A DNA stretch of 64,000 bases from Thermovibrio ammonificans HB-1 (GTDB lineage Bacteria; Aquificota; Aquificia; Desulfurobacteriales; Desulfurobacteriaceae). Every line of letters starts with the position of its first letter. The first letter of the stretch is position 1. Both the position numbers and the translations under genes were made by a program. Shown in pieces: positions 8,588-17,009 of the stretch. The stretch covers positions 1 through 64,000 of the forward strand of contig NC_014917.1 of the NCBI RefSeq assembly GCF_000185805.1, written 5' to 3'. The notes beneath the pieces are model-generated. The model made no database searches. It was not told the origin of the DNA and saw only the letters and a list, made by a program, of their open reading frames with translations.

Positions 8588-8602
8588 TATACTGAAATTA
8601 TA
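8588..8602. promoter_or_regulatory. Divergent promoter region
   Basis: TGGTATACT gives an extended -10 for the plus strand at 8586-8594. ATTATA at 8597-8602 gives TATAAT for the minus strand. The genes start at 8626 (plus) and 8508 (minus). Confidence 0.4.
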
Positions 8603-8625
8603 GGCAACTACTTTCAGGAGGAGAC

Positions 8626-9213
8626 ATGACCCGAACCCGAACAACTGTCCGCCGCAGGAGAGTGGAGCAGCTCCTCCCGATGACGGGACTGACGTCCAAG
8701 GCCGTTCAGGAGCGATTCGGACTTCCCCTTCCTCTTCTGGACTTCCTTGACGAGCTGGAGAAAGTTCTGAAGAGAAAAGTCTTGTCGAGGGAAGAATACG
8801 ACTACTACCGCAGGCACCTCTTCACGCTTGCTATTGGGGTGAGGGAGACAAGTGAGGAACTTGCGGAAATATTTGAGGAGCTTCTGAAAAAGCTTGACGA
8901 AAAGGACGTCGGCAGGGAGATAACGCTGACGGAATACACCAAGAGTCTCTCATACTCGCGGCGGAAGGCTATCAGACACTTTACCAGCTTTCTGAGGAAG
9001 AGGTTCCGGAAGGTTGCTCCTCTGGTTATCGAGTACGAGGTTCCGGAGAAGCTCGGGCCTGCTGTGGACACTTACGGCCACTTCCGCCTCCACCACGCTC
9101 CGGGGAAACCTTATAAGTTCTTAATTGTCGGGAAAATCTACCGAAAAGACAAGGATAGGGCTTTTATTCTCGAAAGAGAGAGAGTGGTCGGGGAGATAGA
9201 TGTTGAACCTTGA
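8626..9213 (+). CDS. Hypothetical protein, 195 aa
   Basis: Unknown. The N-terminus is very basic (MTRTRTTVRRRRVEQLLP), followed by helices and a coiled-coil-like stretch (REEYDYYRRHLFTLAIG ... LAEIFEELLKKLDEKD). The C-terminal third is strand-rich. TCAGGAGGAGAC precedes the ATG. It overlaps the next gene by 14 bases. DNA binding is plausible from the Arg-rich start. Confidence 0.6.
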   Translation: MTRTRTTVRRRRVEQLLPMTGLTSKAVQERFGLPLPLLDFLDELEKVLKRKVLSREEYDYYRRHLFTLAIGVRETSEELAEIFEELLKKLDEKDVGREITLTEYTKSLSYSRRKAIRHFTSFLRKRFRKVAPLVIEYEVPEKLGPAVDTYGHFRLHHAPGKPYKFLIVGKIYRKDKDRAFILERERVVGEIDVEP

Positions 9214-9733
9214 GAAGATTTTAAGCGTAACGAACGGTCATCTGAACGCAGAGAACTCGCTGGTTTTCCCTCTGTTGAGAAGGTATTATCTGAAGGGTTA
9301 CCGTGTCGTCCTGCCGGGCAACACTCCCGACGGAACCGTCAGAGGGCTGCTCTTTTGCAGGCCCTCTGACGGTAAGGTGAGCTTCCACCTCTACGGGGTT
9401 CACTTCCACCAGCCCTTCCGTAAGGACTGCCCTGTTATCGTTGTGAAGTCTTACCTGGACTTTGTCGCAGTAAAAGAGGTAAGCGGGGAAATAGGGGTCA
9501 ATCCCGTCCTTGCGGCTGCCTCAATCGAGGAGGCAGCTGTGAGGTATGACCTGGAGGGATTCAAGGTTGACAGGCCGGTTTACGGAAGGTTTCTGCTCCT
9601 TCCCGTAGAGGAGTTCGGCGGGCTGTGGAAGATGAAGCTCAAGTATCCTAAGACGTTCCGATACCGCCTGCTCCGTCTTATGGAGCAGGCGGCGGAACTT
9701 GAGAACGAGTTTTTGAGGCTCTCTGAGATTTAG
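9200..9733 (+). CDS. Hypothetical protein, 177 aa
   Basis: Unknown. It starts inside the previous gene (14-base overlap). The stretch CPVIVVKSYLDFVAVKEV recalls a Toprim strand, but the catalytic Glu position is Lys and no DxD follows, so I do not assign that fold. It ends 4 bases into the convergent parR-like gene. There is no signal peptide or membrane segment. Confidence 0.55.
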   Translation: MLNLEKILSVTNGHLNAENSLVFPLLRRYYLKGYRVVLPGNTPDGTVRGLLFCRPSDGKVSFHLYGVHFHQPFRKDCPVIVVKSYLDFVAVKEVSGEIGVNPVLAAASIEEAAVRYDLEGFKVDRPVYGRFLLLPVEEFGGLWKMKLKYPKTFRYRLLRLMEQAAELENEFLRLSEI

Positions 9734-10062
9734 AAGCCCTCAAACTCCTTGGCTATGTCCTTGAGGGGGTTTGAGGAGCTTCGGTCGGTTTTCGGTTCGG
9801 GCTCGGGTCTCCGGGCCGGTTTTGGGCGTTCCGGAGTTTCGCGACGCTCCTGCTTCGGAGGAGCTTCATTCCTGCGGGCAGGGTCGGAAAGCTCGCCGGA
9901 GAAGGCAATCTGCAATATCTCTTCCCTGTCGAAATTCGAGAAGGCCCACTTAATCAGGGCTTCCACGAGGGAGCTTTTGAAGCCCTTGGGCACTAAAGAG
10001 AGAAGCTCCCTCGTTTCTGCGTCTATGTATAGCTGTATAGGTTTTCTGTCTTTCTTATCCAT
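9730..10062 (-). CDS. parR: ParR-like centromere-binding protein
   Basis: Predicted adaptor that binds the plasmid centromere and caps ParM filaments. It has 110 aa. The N-terminal half has a ribbon-helix-helix pattern (KPIQLYIDAETRELLSLV, then a helix GFKSSLVEALIKWAF). The C-terminal half is a Pro/Arg/Glu-rich tail ending in a short helix (NPLKDIAKEFEGF), like the ParM-contacting tails of ParR proteins. It overlaps the ParM-like gene by 8 bases and lies downstream of it, the R1 order parC-parM-parR. Confidence 0.7.
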   Translation of the reverse strand: MDKKDRKPIQLYIDAETRELLSLVPKGFKSSLVEALIKWAFSNFDREEILQIAFSGELSDPARRNEAPPKQERRETPERPKPARRPEPEPKTDRSSSNPLKDIAKEFEGF

Positions 10063-10984
10063 TCAGCACCTCCAAAAAGCCCCTTACGTTCGAAAACTCA
10101 GGAGCTTCCGGGATTATCAGGGCCATCTCTTCCTTAAATTCCTCGGGGATAAAGTATCCACCTCCACCGGCCACAATCCGGGAGCTGGCCCTTGTCCAGC
10201 TCTCCCCGAGCTCTTTCTCGATTTCGGAGAAGAGCTCTTCAGCGTAGAACTCTTTTTCGCTCTCTATAATCGAGGAGAAGTCGTACTCCCTTCCGAGGAG
10301 CTTAATCTTCCCTCCCCGCTTCATCATCTCGTTTGCCTCAATTTCCGAGATGAGCTGGCCGGTCTCTTCTCTGATTCTCTGAATCACGTTGCGTATTATC
10401 CTTGAAGTTCCGTAGCCCGGGAAGCCTCTGAAGAATTCCTTTCGAGGCTTCCCGTTCACGTAGAACGATAAGTCGACAGTATTAAACCCTATGTCGACCA
10501 CGAAAACGGCTTCGTCGGTTTTCTTGGGGAAGACGTCCCTGTATATTCCGTACCCCTGAGGGAAAACGTAGACTTCGGAGAAGGAGTATCTCTTTCCGTT
10601 GATTTCAAAGCTGGAGATTCTCTTCTTGAGGGTTTCTATGTGCTCTCTTTTGTAATCGCTGATGGCGACCGATACCGCAATGGCGTCAAATTCCTGCCCG
10701 GAGTCTCTTATCATCTTTGCAATGAGAAGCGGGGCGTAAGTGGGAATAAACCCTTTTTTGCGGGTCGAAATCGGTTTGCCGGCGAAGAATGCCTCTTCGC
10801 CTACAAGATACCTGACCCCCTCGAATACCATCTCGTCGGAAGTCCCCTCCACCTCTACTTCCGTCTTGAGGGCGGGGCCGAGTCTGACGACTGCTGTAGG
10901 GAACTTTCTGAGCTGAAGCTCACCGTCCTTGAGAAAGCCGTATTTAGTGTCCCCGTAGCCTATGTCTGTTATTAGGGCTTTCAT
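10055..10984 (-). CDS. parM: ParM-like actin-family segregation ATPase
   Basis: Predicted actin-like filament protein that pushes plasmid copies apart. The start (ATG 10984, GAAGGAGGTGCAG upstream) gives about 309 aa. Actin-fold motifs are visible: the N-terminal phosphate-1 loop DIGYGDTKYGF, the phosphate-2 loop VFVVDIGFNTVDLSFY, and the adenosine-region glycines IVAGGGGYFIP. A longer frame from 11125 runs through the repeat region and is unlikely. It is expressed from TATAAT at 11016-11021 (minus). The ParR-like gene follows. Confidence 0.85.
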   Translation of the reverse strand: MKALITDIGYGDTKYGFLKDGELQLRKFPTAVVRLGPALKTEVEVEGTSDEMVFEGVRYLVGEEAFFAGKPISTRKKGFIPTYAPLLIAKMIRDSGQEFDAIAVSVAISDYKREHIETLKKRISSFEINGKRYSFSEVYVFPQGYGIYRDVFPKKTDEAVFVVDIGFNTVDLSFYVNGKPRKEFFRGFPGYGTSRIIRNVIQRIREETGQLISEIEANEMMKRGGKIKLLGREYDFSSIIESEKEFYAEELFSEIEKELGESWTRASSRIVAGGGGYFIPEEFKEEMALIIPEAPEFSNVRGFLEVLNG

Positions 10985-11245
10985 CTGCACCTCCTTCCCA
11001 GTGGTTTTCCCTACGATTATACATTGTTTTGTAATGTTTGGCAATGTGTTTGTTTGTTGTTGTTTGTTGTGTAATGTGTTGTGATGTTGTGTTAGGCCTG
11101 CAATGTGGGGTGTTTTAAGGGGCACCCTTTCTCCCTACGCCTCGCCATGTTTTTGTTGCTTTTTGTTTGTTGTTGTTTGTGTTTAGTTGTGTTTGTTTGT
11201 TGTTGTTGTGTTATGTGTTGTATTGTGTTGTTATGTTGTGTCGGG
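10985..11245. repeat. GT-rich repeat region, candidate parC centromere
   Basis: One strand is almost only G and T with little A. TGTTTGTTGTTGTTTGT occurs at 11051-11067 and again at 11164-11180, with a degenerate third copy near 11190-11210. GTGTTGTGATGTTGTGT at 11076-11092 recurs with one change at 11225-11241. The parM promoter (TATAAT, minus, 11016-11021) lies at the parM-proximal edge. Direct repeats around the parM promoter are where ParR binds in type II partition loci. Confidence 0.6.
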
Positions 11246-11638
11246 AGCTTCCGTCTTTTTGCTCTCGGAGCGAAGCTCTCTGCGGAGCTTCCACAGAATC
11301 CTTTTCAGCCTCTTCTTGCTGACCTCTATTCCGAGCTTCTGGAGCTTCGCCTCCAGGAGGAAGAGGTAGTACTTGTGGAAGATGTTGGTTCCTCTCTGGT
11401 AGTCGGAAAGAATTATGGCCTTTATCGCTTCGGGCTCCTCTTCCTTATCAACGTGGACATAAATAGTTTTTCCGCCGTAACCGAGGAGTTTCAGAAGCTC
11501 TTCGATTATCCTATGCTCCGGAGGAAAGGTGACGAACCTTGCGTCGGGAACTCTTACGATTCCGTTCTCTGCGAGCTCAAGCTCTCTGTTCACAACCTCG
11601 ACGAGCTTCTCGATGAACTTCTTCCTACTTATGCTCAC
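11231..11638 (-). CDS. Hypothetical protein, 135 aa
   Basis: Unknown, soluble and charged. The GTG start has GGGAGG four bases upstream. The middle (GGKTIYVHVDKEEEPEAIKA) looks like a mixed alpha/beta domain. The C-terminal 40 residues are very basic (KKRLKRILWKLRRELRSESKK). Its last codons run into the GT-rich candidate centromere. It diverges from the gene at 11701 with the promoter palindrome between them. Confidence 0.55.
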   Translation of the reverse strand: MSISRKKFIEKLVEVVNRELELAENGIVRVPDARFVTFPPEHRIIEELLKLLGYGGKTIYVHVDKEEEPEAIKAIILSDYQRGTNIFHKYYLFLLEAKLQKLGIEVSKKRLKRILWKLRRELRSESKKTEAPDTT

Positions 11639-11677
11639 TTTTCCTCCCTGTTTCCGAAAAATCCCGATAGTTTTCCC

Positions 11678-11687
11678 TATAATTATA
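11678..11687. promoter_or_regulatory. Bidirectional promoter palindrome
   Basis: CCCTATAATTATAGG. TATAAT reads in both directions. It lies only 13 bases before the plus-strand ATG at 11701, with GGAGG between, and 40 bases before the minus-strand GTG at 11638. Confidence 0.6.
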
Positions 11688-11700
11688 GGCGGAGGTACCG

Positions 11701-12300
11701 ATGGCGATAAAGCTCATAGGTTCCGGGGATTTTCTCTTTGAAGGCGGTCGTCAGACTCGCTCCGGGGCTCCTCCTTTTGAAGGCTTAGTCTCCCTGTCCC
11801 CGGAGGAGCAGGTGCAGCTGGCCGTTATCCTGAAAAGAAAAGGCGAGAAGGAGTATCTCAGGGCCGGAAGCGTCGACTTCGCCTTTTACTTCAAGGAGAA
11901 CGGTTCCTGCAACCTGGTTATCCGGGACTATGTGGACAGGAGAACCTCTTACTTCCCCCTCTCTCCGGTAGAGCAGGAGGAACTCAGGAGAATGATTCTC
12001 GTCTCCCTTGACGGCACGGACCTTTCCCTCTACCTGGAGGGAAACCTGATAGAGAAGGGCCACGGGGAAGAAAGGGTAAGAGTAAACGGCGTTCTTGTCC
12101 CGACCGAAGAGTGCTGGAGATTGGCCACTGCTCTTGAACTCGGGGCAAGGTACAGCTTTCACACTGGTTCGCTCTCAATAGAGGCGGGCTTTTCCTACGA
12201 AATCAGCAAGTATGTTCTCTCTTCGGAGAGTGCTCTGAAGCTCCAGGCGGTTTTTGAGTCCGCCTCTTTGGAATTCAGGCCCTACTTCGTGGGGATATGA
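11701..12300 (+). CDS. Hypothetical protein heading the c-di-GMP/TraD operon
   Basis: 199 aa, unknown. It is strand-rich with several short repeats of a GSVDFAFYFKENGS-like pattern (also GSLSIEAGFSYEISKY). Both lie in segments preceded by a stretch about feature counts such as LSPEEQVQLAVIL and LSPVEQEELRRMIL. Those two LSPxEQ segments suggest an internal duplication. No signal peptide is visible. It is joined to the GGDEF gene by an ATGA overlap. A c-di-GMP receptor or scaffold is conceivable but unsupported. Confidence 0.55.
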   Translation: MAIKLIGSGDFLFEGGRQTRSGAPPFEGLVSLSPEEQVQLAVILKRKGEKEYLRAGSVDFAFYFKENGSCNLVIRDYVDRRTSYFPLSPVEQEELRRMILVSLDGTDLSLYLEGNLIEKGHGEERVRVNGVLVPTEECWRLATALELGARYSFHTGSLSIEAGFSYEISKYVLSSESALKLQAVFESASLEFRPYFVGI

Positions 12301-12998
12301 TGAAAACTGCGACTCTTGAGTCTGTTCTCAGAGGGTTTGAAGCTCTTCTCTCCATTATCGAGGACGGCCGCTCGCCTACTCCAGAGGTTTACGCAGAGTA
12401 CTACGAGAAGGCTTCCGGCAGGTGCGAGACCGTCGCCCTTGCTGTTATCGAGAGCTTCCAAGCTTTTGGGAAGCTCCTTGAAGAGGTAATAGAGGGTGAG
12501 TGCAGGCTTTCGCAGAAGCTGGCAGAGCTTGTCGGGAAGAGAGGCTTGACCTTTGCGGTTGAGCTTTTCAAGGATTGTCTGACCGGAGTCTGGAATAGAA
12601 GAGCACTCTCTTACTACTTTGCCAAGGTTGTCCTGCCTACTCTCTCCGAGAGGACCTGGAGCCTCGCCTTTATAGACCTCAACAACTTCAAGAAGATAAA
12701 CGACACCTACGGTCATCTGGAAGGGGATAGAGTCCTCCGCGAGTTCGCCCAGCTCCTTTCGGGGGCCTTTTCCGGGAAGGGAGAGCTTGTATGTAGGTAC
12801 GGAGGAGATGAGTTCGTTGTGGTTTCTCCCTGCTCTCCGAAGGAGATGGGACGGAAGCTCGAGGAACTTCTTGCCTTTTCGGACTTTGCCGTCGGCGTTA
12901 CGGCGGTGAGTCCGGGAGATTCCCTCAGCAGCGTTATCGACAGAGCCGACAGGGCAATGTATCGCTCAAAAAAAACGAGGAAGGTGGAGTACGCATGA
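12297..12998 (+). CDS. GGDEF diguanylate cyclase
   Basis: Predicted to make c-di-GMP from two GTP. Residues about 1-95 are helical with no known sensor domain. The GGDEF domain begins at DCLTGVWNRRAL. It has the Mg/GTP site FIDLNNFKKINDTYGHLEGD and the intact signature RYGGDEFVVV at residues 167-176, and ends in ADRAMYRSKK. No RxxD inhibitory site is seen upstream of the signature. It is coupled to both neighbours by ATGA overlaps. No membrane segment is present, so it is cytoplasmic. Its place between an unknown gene and the EAL-like and coupling-protein genes suggests control of transfer by c-di-GMP (inference). Confidence 0.85.
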   Translation: MMKTATLESVLRGFEALLSIIEDGRSPTPEVYAEYYEKASGRCETVALAVIESFQAFGKLLEEVIEGECRLSQKLAELVGKRGLTFAVELFKDCLTGVWNRRALSYYFAKVVLPTLSERTWSLAFIDLNNFKKINDTYGHLEGDRVLREFAQLLSGAFSGKGELVCRYGGDEFVVVSPCSPKEMGRKLEELLAFSDFAVGVTAVSPGDSLSSVIDRADRAMYRSKKTRKVEYA

Positions 12999-13573
12999 GA
13001 CCCAAGTTCTTCTTCCAGAAGATTTACCGCCCGGACGGCTCTCTTTTAGGCGTAGAGCTTTTCGTGAGGGATTTCACGGTCTCTCCGTTTACCGACCTCT
13101 TTATTTTCCACTGCGCCCTTGAAGAGGTGTCCGTCAGGGACATTCCGGTTCCGGTTCACATCAACCTGTTTGCCTCCTCGGTCAGGTTCGTCCGCTGGGA
13201 CGAGATAGCCGAAGTTTTCGGAAACCGTATCGTCGTAGAGCTGGTCGAAAAGGACGTGCAGCTGCACCTGACTGCGATGGATTCCCTGGTCCACTCCGGC
13301 ATTACCTACGCCCTCGACGACTTCGGGAACGGCTCGGCAAACTACTCTGTTCTCAGGGAGCTTCACTTTCCGGTGGTAAAGGTTGACGTTGAGTTTACTC
13401 CCGAAAGGGTGATTCAGGAGCTTAAAGAGACCTTCGGCGTCCCCTGCGTCGTTGCCGAGAAGACGACCTCGTGCCCCTACGCCGACGCCCTTCAGAGCTT
13501 CAAGCTCCACCGCCCCGAACCCATAGAGAACCTGGAGGAGAGCCTTGCCCTGGAGATTCAGAAAAAGGCCTAA
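12995..13573 (+). CDS. Short EAL-like phosphodiesterase domain
   Basis: 192 aa against about 240 for a typical EAL domain. The key residues are nonetheless in the right order: Glu21 in GVELFVRD (EAL replaced by ELF), Asn57 in VHINLFASSV, Glu82 in VVELVEKD, Asp108-Asp109 in YALDDFGNGSANYS, Lys129 in VVKVD, and Glu155 in VVAEKTT. It may therefore hydrolyse c-di-GMP, or be a compact receptor if the C-terminal loss removes activity. It is translationally coupled to the cyclase and overlaps the coupling-protein gene by 29 bases. Confidence 0.7.
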   Translation: MRPKFFFQKIYRPDGSLLGVELFVRDFTVSPFTDLFIFHCALEEVSVRDIPVPVHINLFASSVRFVRWDEIAEVFGNRIVVELVEKDVQLHLTAMDSLVHSGITYALDDFGNGSANYSVLRELHFPVVKVDVEFTPERVIQELKETFGVPCVVAEKTTSCPYADALQSFKLHRPEPIENLEESLALEIQKKA

Positions 13574-15011
13574 GGTCTTCAGGAGCGATAGGGAAATAGC
13601 GGAGTGGGTGGGCTACCCCTACCAGAGCGGGGACGTCTTCCTCGGATACGGCCTCTCCCTTGAGAGGAGAGGCCCTGAAAAGTGGGAGCCCGTCTTTGTC
13701 TTCGTTCCCCGGAGCCTCTCTGTGGCCCACGGTCTAATTCACGGTATGACCAGGCACGGTAAGTCCCGCCTCCTTGAGAGGCTTGCTTACAACGACATTC
13801 TGGAGGGCCTCTCGGTAGTCGTGATAGACCCTAAGGGAGACTCGGGACTCCTTGAGACCAACCTCTCTGCCTGCATAAAGGCAAACAGGCTCAGGGATTT
13901 CATGTTCTTCTCTCCCATTTACCCTGAGCTCTCCCTGCGGGCAAACTTCCTCTACGGGCTTACTCCCGACGAAATCGTTGACGTCGTTATAGCAGGCCTT
14001 CCCCAGAGCAGGGACGAGTTCTTCATAAAGATTGCAGAGGAGACCACCAGAGCGATAGTCCACGCCCACTTTGCCCTCGGCAGGGAGGAAATCAGGTTCG
14101 TTGACATCTTCTCAAACATTCCCCAGGAGGAGCTCAAGAAGATTGAAAACGAAATCACGGAGAAGATTGCAGAGGGAGTCAAGGAGAGGGAAGACGCAGA
14201 GCTCTTGATGAAGGAGATTGCCAACTCCCCGAGGGACTACTACTCCAAGGTTGTCTCCACTCTGAGGACCTCTATATCGGCCCTCTGCGTCGGGCCAATC
14301 GGGGAGCTTGTGGGCAAGGCAAGGGGCAACCCCATATACGAGAGGCTAATGAACGGAGAGCCGATGGTTCTCCATGCCTACCTCGGCTCCCTCCTCTCAA
14401 AGGGCAGGGCCTACGTTCTCTCAAGGCTTCTGCTCTCAACGATGGTTATCTACGCAGGACGCTACAACTCGGCCAATAAGAAGTTCAACCCCATGCTGAG
14501 AGTCCACGCCGACGAGGCCTCAAACGTTTTCTTCCACGGTATTGAAGACCTCATAAACAAGGTGGGCGGCACCAACTTCTCCTGCTGGTTCTACACCCAG
14601 TCCTTCAACGACATAGTGGCAAGGGTGGGGCAGGAAGTAGCGGGAATGATGTTTGACAACACCCACACGAAAGTTGTCTTCAAGGTTGACGACGCCAACA
14701 CCATAAAGAGGCTGGTTGAGATAGTTCCCGAAGTGGAAAAGCCCCGCTACTTCGTCAGGGACGGCATAGACGTCATGGGGGGCGGCAAGGAGCCTCTAAT
14801 TCAGCCCTCCCAGTTCGGCCAGCTCCCCGTCGGAGTCTGCTACGCCTACACCGAAGGCAAGTGGTACCGCCTCTACAACCCCGTTCTGGTTGAGGACACC
14901 AAAGAGGCCATTGACGGGGTGGTTGCCTACGCAGAGAGGTTGGGGAAAGACCCCTCGGCCTACATCGTTGAGGTTCGCCCCCCCGTGAAAGTTGAAAACC
15001 TTTTCAGGTAG
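13545..15011 (+). CDS. traD: TraD/VirD4-type coupling protein without membrane anchor
   Basis: Predicted hexameric ATPase that delivers relaxosome DNA to the secretion channel. Walker A is GMTRHGKSRLLE at about residue 67 and Walker B is RVHADEASNVFF at about 320. The motifs CWFYTQSFNDI and MMFDNTHTKVVFKVDD resemble TraD/TraG motor domains. At 488 aa the protein begins almost directly at the motor domain. No transmembrane helices precede it, unlike most coupling proteins. The TTG start has GGAGGAG upstream. A GTG near residue 22 is an alternative. Confidence 0.8.
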   Translation: MPWRFRKRPKVFRSDREIAEWVGYPYQSGDVFLGYGLSLERRGPEKWEPVFVFVPRSLSVAHGLIHGMTRHGKSRLLERLAYNDILEGLSVVVIDPKGDSGLLETNLSACIKANRLRDFMFFSPIYPELSLRANFLYGLTPDEIVDVVIAGLPQSRDEFFIKIAEETTRAIVHAHFALGREEIRFVDIFSNIPQEELKKIENEITEKIAEGVKEREDAELLMKEIANSPRDYYSKVVSTLRTSISALCVGPIGELVGKARGNPIYERLMNGEPMVLHAYLGSLLSKGRAYVLSRLLLSTMVIYAGRYNSANKKFNPMLRVHADEASNVFFHGIEDLINKVGGTNFSCWFYTQSFNDIVARVGQEVAGMMFDNTHTKVVFKVDDANTIKRLVEIVPEVEKPRYFVRDGIDVMGGGKEPLIQPSQFGQLPVGVCYAYTEGKWYRLYNPVLVEDTKEAIDGVVAYAERLGKDPSAYIVEVRPPVKVENLFR

Positions 15012-15019
15012 GAGGAGAG

Positions 15020-16966
15020 GTGCTGGTAATCGTTGAGTCTCCCACCAAGGCAAAGAAAATCCAGTCCTTTTTAGGCAAAGGCTACACGGTTAAGGCCAGT
15101 TTAGGCCACGTCAGAGACCTGCCCCCAGACGAATTTGCAGTCTCAATAGAGGCTTTAGAGCAGGGGAAGTTTCCCTTCAAGTTCAAAGTCCTTGCGGGCA
15201 AAGGCAGAGTGGTTAAGGAGCTTCAGAGGCTCGCCTCCGGGGAGCTCGTTCTCTGTGCCTCAGACCCGGATAGAGAAGGGGAGGCCATCGCTTGGCACTT
15301 AGCCCAGCTACTCAAAGAAAAGGCTAAAGAGGTTAAAAGGATTGAGTTCCACGAAATAACGAAGAAAGCCCTCCAAGAGGCCGTAAAGAGGCCCAGGGAG
15401 ATAGACCTCAACAGAGTCCGTGCCCAGTTCGCAAGGAGGGCGATAGACAGGATACTGGGCTACCTGATTAGCCCTGAACTCTCAAAGGAGCTGGGCAAAA
15501 GAGGCCTCTCTGCGGGCAGAGTTCAGTCAACCGCTTTGGCAGAAATCGTCAAGAGAGAGCGGGAGATAAAAGAGTTCGTCCCCAAGCCCTACTGGGTGGT
15601 TGAGGTAGAGCTTGAGAAAGACGGCAAAAAGTTCAGGGCAAGGACTGAGAAGTTCTGGGACAAGAAAGAGGCTCAGGAAAACCTCAGGTTCCCCACGCTC
15701 CTTGTAATCAGGGCCGATAAGAGAAAGAAACTTGAAAAGCCCAAGGCTCCCTTTACAGCCTCAGCTCTCCAGCAGGAGGCCAACCGTCTCTTTAAGTGGA
15801 GCCCTGAATACACTATGAAGGTGGCTCAGGAGCTATTTGAGAACGGTTACATAACCTACCACCGTTCAGACTCCCCGAGGCTGTCTGAAGAAGCCGTCGG
15901 CTTTTTAAGGAACCTAATCCCCCGCCTTTTCGGCAAGGACTACCTTCCTGCAAAGCCTTTCGTTTATAAGGCCAAAGAGGGAGCTCAGGACGCCCACGAG
16001 GCAATTAGGCCGACTAAACTCACCCCGGAGGGAGCTCCCGAAAACCTCAAGGACAGGCTCACTCCTCAGCAGCTAAAGCTCTACACCCTTATCTGGAAAA
16101 GAACGCTTGCCTCACAAATGAAAGAGGCCGTCTGGAATACTCAAACGGTAGTTCTGCAAAACGACAGGGGAGTCAAGTTCACGGCAAAGGGCAAGACCCT
16201 CGTCTTTGAGGGCTGGAGGAAGGTTTACGACGCTGAAGTGGAGGAAGACGGAGAGGGAATTCTTCCAGAGCTCAGGGTCGGGGAGAAGCTCCCTGCGAAG
16301 CTCAGGCTCAAGGAGGACAAGACAAAGCCCCCGGCCCGCTACACCGAAGGTTCTTTAGTTAAGTGGCTGGAGAAAACTGGAGTGGGCCGTCCCTCAACCT
16401 ACGCTTCTACGGTGAAGACCCTGAAGGCAAGAAAGTACGTTGTCGTTAAGGGCGGCAAGATGGTTCCAACGGAGACGGCCTTCCGGGTGATTGAGTTCCT
16501 TGAGGAAAAACACCCGTGGATACTCTCACCTGAGCTGACCGCCCAGATGGAAAAACAGCTTGACCTTGTGGAGCAGGGGAAACTTGACTGGAGAAAGCCT
16601 GTTCTGGAGACGGTGGAGAAGGTTAGGGAGCTTCTGCCTCTCCTATCGGAAGAAAGGGACGACAGGCCTACCGAGAAACAGCTTGAGTTTGCCCGCAGTT
16701 TGGCTGAGAAGCTCAAGAAAGAGCTCCCTGCCGACGTTCTCCTCTCCAAGAAGAAGCTCTCAAAGTGGATAGACGGGGCAAAGAGGGAGCTTGCCAAGGA
16801 AAAGGCCAATGCTCCGCTGTCTGAAAAACAGGTTGCCGTCATAGAGAAGCACGGCGACGAAAAGGTCAGGGAAGCCCTCCTGAGGGGCGACTACGCCTAC
16901 TGCCGAAAGTGGCTTGACGGGTTTTTCAGGGAGCTGAAGAGGAGCGGGAGGAGGAAGAAGAAGTGA
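15020..16966 (+). CDS. topA: Type IA DNA topoisomerase I
   Basis: Relaxes negative supercoils, and on plasmids helps unlink replicating or transferring DNA. The Toprim domain starts at MLVIVESPTKAKKIQSFLG and has ASDPDREGEAIAWHL with the DxD metal site. The catalytic tyrosine is Tyr280 in GYITYHRSDSPRLS. The motif TGVGRPSTYASTVKTL is also intact. At 648 aa it has no Cys4 zinc-finger repeats. The C-terminus is instead a Lys-rich tail (ELKRSGRRKKK). The GTG start has AGGAGGAG close by. It follows traD by 8 bases. Confidence 0.9.
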   Translation: MLVIVESPTKAKKIQSFLGKGYTVKASLGHVRDLPPDEFAVSIEALEQGKFPFKFKVLAGKGRVVKELQRLASGELVLCASDPDREGEAIAWHLAQLLKEKAKEVKRIEFHEITKKALQEAVKRPREIDLNRVRAQFARRAIDRILGYLISPELSKELGKRGLSAGRVQSTALAEIVKREREIKEFVPKPYWVVEVELEKDGKKFRARTEKFWDKKEAQENLRFPTLLVIRADKRKKLEKPKAPFTASALQQEANRLFKWSPEYTMKVAQELFENGYITYHRSDSPRLSEEAVGFLRNLIPRLFGKDYLPAKPFVYKAKEGAQDAHEAIRPTKLTPEGAPENLKDRLTPQQLKLYTLIWKRTLASQMKEAVWNTQTVVLQNDRGVKFTAKGKTLVFEGWRKVYDAEVEEDGEGILPELRVGEKLPAKLRLKEDKTKPPARYTEGSLVKWLEKTGVGRPSTYASTVKTLKARKYVVVKGGKMVPTETAFRVIEFLEEKHPWILSPELTAQMEKQLDLVEQGKLDWRKPVLETVEKVRELLPLLSEERDDRPTEKQLEFARSLAEKLKKELPADVLLSKKKLSKWIDGAKRELAKEKANAPLSEKQVAVIEKHGDEKVREALLRGDYAYCRKWLDGFFRELKRSGRRKKK

Positions 16967-16973
16967 GGACCTG

Positions 16974-16989
16974 TTCCTGCGGGCAGGAA
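16974..16989. repeat. Dispersed palindrome TTCCTGCCCGCAGGAA (intergenic copy)
   Basis: Full 16-base palindrome with a GG core (TTCCTGC-GG-GCAGGAA) just after topA. Other full copies lie at 23230-23245, 23519-23534, 41083-41098 and 48347-48362. About 40 shorter copies of the TGCCCGCA core are scattered through the window. Position after a stop codon would also allow a weak hairpin terminator. Confidence 0.6.
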
Positions 16990-17009
16990 TTAACCGAGGA
17001 GGTTTCGGC

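Noticed and set aside
9430-9520. Toprim-like segment in the 177-aa protein
   Set aside because: The catalytic Glu position is Lys and no DxD motif follows, so a primase or nuclease call is not supported.
10055-11125. Longer 356-aa start for the ParM-like protein
   Set aside because: The extra N-terminus is His/Thr/Gln low-complexity translated from the GT-rich centromere. ATG 10984 has a strong ribosome site and the actin phosphate loop follows at once.
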